Below, in pieces: positions 6,713 to 8,785 of a stretch of DNA of 8,785 nt (positions are counted from its first letter, which is position 1; each line of letters opens with the position of its first letter). The translations under genes were made by a program, and so were the position numbers. The DNA comes from MGR-bin208 sp043780275. GTDB taxonomy: Bacteria > Bacteroidota > Bacteroidia > Chitinophagales > Chitinophagaceae. Below the pieces are notes generated by a model. The model saw only the letters and a program-made list of their open reading frames with translations, ran no database searches and had not been told where the DNA came from. The DNA lies in assembly GCA_043780275.1 (NCBI GenBank), contig JAYWCV010000124.1, positions 1 to 8,785 of the forward strand, read 5' to 3'.

Positions 6713-7888
6713 CTATTTTCCAGCCATAACAATAATTTTTTTGTCCTGAATTTCAAACTTTACCGCTCCGGTTTTTTCAAGCATCATTAAAATACTGGAA
6801 ACAGAAGCATTCCTGGAAATTGAACCTCCTATATGGCTGCTGAAGGTTCCCTTATATTCTATCTCTATATTATACCACCGCTCTAACTGCCGCATTGCTG
6901 TTCTGATATCTGTTTTATCTCCAAACTGGAATTCCCCGTTTTTCCAGGCAACCACTTCTTCTACATCTGTGTTGCTGTTAATTTCTAAATGGTCATTATC
7001 ACTCACTACTGCCTGCTGCCCCGGTTGAACATTATTTTTATTAACCTGTATGCTGCCTTCTAATAATGTAATTCTTGTAGCTGACTCGTTGCTATAAGCA
7101 TTTACGTTGAAGTGTGTACCAAAAACTTCAGTAGTTATACCATTTGCACTTACAATAAATTTTTTGTCAGTATCCTTTGCAACTTCAAAATAGGCTTCGC
7201 CGGTAATTTCAACCCTGCGTTCATTTCCTGTAAAAGAAACGGGAAATTTTATGGAACTCGCAGCATTCAACCACACTTTGGAATTATCAGCCAGTACCAA
7301 AGAGTACGTTTCGCCCCTGGCAGTAATTACTGTATTATAAACTACCTCCTGATTTGCAACTCCGACTATATATACCAATTTGCCATTCTGATTCATAACT
7401 GCTGCATTACCTTGTTGGGTAAGCTTACCAAGGATAGTGCTGTCAAGAATTATTTCAGTGCCATCGGCCAGAACAAGTTTGGCTTTATAACTTCCGGGCT
7501 TTATGTTATTCTGAAACTGTTCTGCCTGCGCCTGTATATTTGTCTTATCCTGCCTGCTGCTGTCAAAAAACATAAAATAGCCGGATGCAATTACCCCGAT
7601 AATGATGGCAGCTGCCGCCGCCCTTTGCCATGTTTTTCGATTAATGGATATTATCTTTCTTTCATCAACCGATTCCTTCACCCTTTGCCAGATTCTTTCT
7701 CTTGTTTCATACAAATCGCCAATGCCCTTTCGCAAGCCAGTTTCATCCAGAAATTCCTGTACTGCTTCTTTGTTTTTTTGTGATTGATTCATCCATGCGT
7801 TCAGTTCCCCTTGCTCAACGGAATTTAAGCCTGTATCTAAATATTTAATCACAAGTTCTTTTATGCGTACTATTTTCATAGAAGACAT
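6713..7888 (-). CDS. fecR: FecR-family anti-sigma factor (inner-membrane regulator)
   Basis: The protein has 391 aa. Residues 1-85 are the cytoplasmic part that would bind and restrain the partner sigma factor; they include ELNAWMNQSQKNKEAVQEF, typical of the Bacteroidota form. Residues 89-108 are a single membrane helix (AAAAAIIIGVIASGYFMFF). Residues 185-282 are the periplasmic FecR domain (RGETYSLVLADNSKVWLNAAS, then RRVEITGEAYFEVAKD and FGTHFNVNAY). Residues 318-389 are a DUF4974-like STN-type domain (EFQFGDKTDIRTAMRQLERWYNIEI), expected to contact the STN domain of SusC. Length and domain order are normal. It lies 97 bp after fecI and 175 bp before susC, the standard order of these regulatory loci. 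By family analogy, loading of SusC/SusD relieves or activates FecI through this protein. ATG at 7888 is chosen; the ATG three codons later is nearly equivalent. Confidence 0.93.
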   Translation of the reverse strand: MSSMKIVRIKELVIKYLDTGLNSVEQGELNAWMNQSQKNKEAVQEFLDETGLRKGIGDLYETRERIWQRVKESVDERKIISINRKTWQRAAAAAIIIGVIASGYFMFFDSSRQDKTNIQAQAEQFQNNIKPGSYKAKLVLADGTEIILDSTILGKLTQQGNAAVMNQNGKLVYIVGVANQEVVYNTVITARGETYSLVLADNSKVWLNAASSIKFPVSFTGNERRVEITGEAYFEVAKDTDKKFIVSANGITTEVFGTHFNVNAYSNESATRITLLEGSIQVNKNNVQPGQQAVVSDNDHLEINSNTDVEEVVAWKNGEFQFGDKTDIRTAMRQLERWYNIEIEYKGTFSSHIGGSISRNASVSSILMMLEKTGAVKFEIQDKKIIVMAGK

Positions 7889-7985
7889 ATTTCAGGTTAT
7901 AATGATTAAACACCTGTACCCGGCTTTTGTACTCAATAAAATGAAAAAAATATCTGCAGCAGAAAATTCAGACCTGTTGTGGCCT

Positions 7986-8585
7986 TTAAAAAGCTAATAT
8001 GGCCAGACAGAAAAAGAAGTGGCTGTAAAGTTTCTTCTCCAGTACTGTAAGGCGTATTTGTTTAAGTGCACGGGCTTTATCATTGCGTACAGACTGGTTA
8101 TTGATACCGAGATTAACAGCGATTTCTTCATTGGAAAGTCCTTCGACATAAGCCATTTTGAATACATTCTTTAATTGCGGAGAGAGATTTTCTATCGCAT
8201 TGTAAATATGCTGCCAGATGTCGGCATTTAACTTTTCCGTTGCCAGGGATGATTCATCATTTTGCTCCAGCAGGTAAGCAATTTTTTCATTTTCAGCAGT
8301 ATGGCGGCGGCTGTTCCGCAGATAATTAAGGCAGGCATTTTTAGTAACCGTATATAAAAAAGACCGCATGGCGCTAACATTGGTAAAGTCATTCAGCCGC
8401 AGCCAAAGTTTTAAAAACGCTTCTGAAGTAATGTCTTCTGCAGCCTGTTGCTCAACTACGAAGCGCCGGGCAAAATAAAATACTGCTGTAAATTGTTGAT
8501 TATATAAAACCTCAAACCCCTTACGAACATCCTGTTTCAGCAATTGTGAAAGATTATCATCACTATGTGGAAACTGGCTATTCAT
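7986..8585 (-). CDS. fecI: FecI-like ECF RNA polymerase sigma factor (Bacteroidota family)
   Basis: The protein has 199 aa and directs RNA polymerase to the promoters of its cognate susC-susD genes. Residues 24-91 are region 2 (FEVLYNQQFTAVFYFARRF, then AAEDITSEAFLKLW and MRSFLYTVTKNACLNYLR). Residues 122-178 are region 4, with the DNA-binding helix-turn-helix in SNEEIAVNLGINNQSVRNDKARALKQIR. There is no extra C-terminal domain, but the last 13 residues (YSHFFFCLAILAF) are strongly hydrophobic. It is the first gene of the leftward cluster, with only 76 bp between its start and the MFS fragment on the other strand, so its own promoter must lie there or inside that fragment. No convincing -7/-33 pair was found. 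Its control by the adjacent FecR is inferred from gene order and family. Confidence 0.94.
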   Translation of the reverse strand: MNSQFPHSDDNLSQLLKQDVRKGFEVLYNQQFTAVFYFARRFVVEQQAAEDITSEAFLKLWLRLNDFTNVSAMRSFLYTVTKNACLNYLRNSRRHTAENEKIAYLLEQNDESSLATEKLNADIWQHIYNAIENLSPQLKNVFKMAYVEGLSNEEIAVNLGINNQSVRNDKARALKQIRLTVLEKKLYSHFFFCLAILAF

Positions 8586-8661
8586 TATTCATAAAGTTAA
8601 CCGAAAATTAATGAGCCCCATGTTGGTTTCTTTTATCGGCTAATTCTTATTTTGAGGTGCT

Positions 8662-8785
8662 ATGATTATTTTTGCCACTATGGGACAAAAAAGAGGCATG
8701 GCTATGGGTTATATTATGACCGCTTTTTCTGTTGCCTCAGTAATTGGTGTTCCTTTCAGTCTTTATCTGTCAAATATTTTTAGCT
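8662..8785 (+). CDS. MFS transporter fragment beginning near helix 4; probably 5'-truncated, runs off the right edge
   Basis: From ATG 8662 the frame reads to the window end (41 codons) and contains the MFS loop and helix 4 region: K-R-G-M-A-M-G-Y, then IMTAFSVASVIGVPFSLYLS. In full-length permeases this segment lies about 100 residues from the start. Here only 76 bp separate it from the fecI start, and the same frame carries TAA at 8641 and TGA at 8653. The family resemblance seems to begin just before the ATG (the G-A codons at 8656-8661 fit the family), so this is the inside of a gene that lost its 5' end, not one with a late start. GAGGT at 8654-8658 could act as a ribosome binding site. 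Helices 1-3 would be missing, so a working transporter is unlikely. It is of the same MFS type as the fragment at the left edge. Confidence 0.65.
   Translation, partial: MIIFATMGQKRGMAMGYIMTAFSVASVIGVPFSLYLSNIFS

Noticed and set aside
7112..7783. 223-codon open frame on the + strand
   Set aside because: It lies entirely antisense to fecR, whose domains are clear, and its translation shows no recognisable domain.
7889..7985. Separate promoter or terminator between fecI and fecR
   Set aside because: The 97-bp gap shows no stem with a T tract and no full TAnnTTTG box on the - strand; co-transcription is simpler.

Overview
The window looks like chromosomal DNA of a Bacteroidota bacterium, most likely from the Chitinophagaceae or a close relative. 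The evidence is a complete set of genes typical of that phylum: a FecI-like ECF sigma factor, a FecR-type anti-sigma factor with a DUF4974-like C-terminus, a SusC transporter carrying an N-terminal STN signalling domain, and a SusD lipoprotein. Shine-Dalgarno sequences are mostly absent and the intergenic DNA is AT-rich, which also fits.

Layout from left to right. 2-247 (+) is the C-terminal end of an MFS transporter. 260-1363 (-) is a secreted repeat protein ending in a peptidase S74 (intramolecular chaperone) domain, convergent with the MFS gene. 1364-1568 is intergenic and holds an 85-bp palindromic MITE-like element with 16-bp terminal inverted repeats and a 4-bp target duplication. 1569-3017 (-) is susD and 3046-6537 (-) is susC. 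6538-6712 is an unusually structured spacer. 6713-7888 (-) is fecR and 7986-8585 (-) is fecI. 8662 to the end (+) is the inner part of a second MFS transporter of the same type, whose first three membrane helices are missing.

The four middle genes form one nutrient-uptake and sensing module, transcribed right to left. SusD captures a ligand at the cell surface and SusC imports it with TonB energy. By family analogy, the STN domain of SusC passes the loaded state to FecR in the inner membrane, which releases FecI to transcribe susC-susD. No glycosidase, lyase or peptidase gene is in the window, so the substrate cannot be named. The S74 protein lies downstream on the same strand, but the palindromic element separates it from susD, so membership of the operon is uncertain.

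The most interesting observation is the fecR-susC spacer. Read on the + strand, against susC, it shows a Bacteroidota -7 promoter box (TAACTTTG) overlapping the susC start codon, then a chain of small hairpins, then an 11-bp stem followed by a T tract. The G-T wobble pairs in the stems favour the + strand as the folded RNA. This matches the arrangement of cis-antisense RNAs known to repress SusC/SusD loci in Bacteroides, and predicts an antisense RNA of about 140 nt. It is an inference from sequence only.
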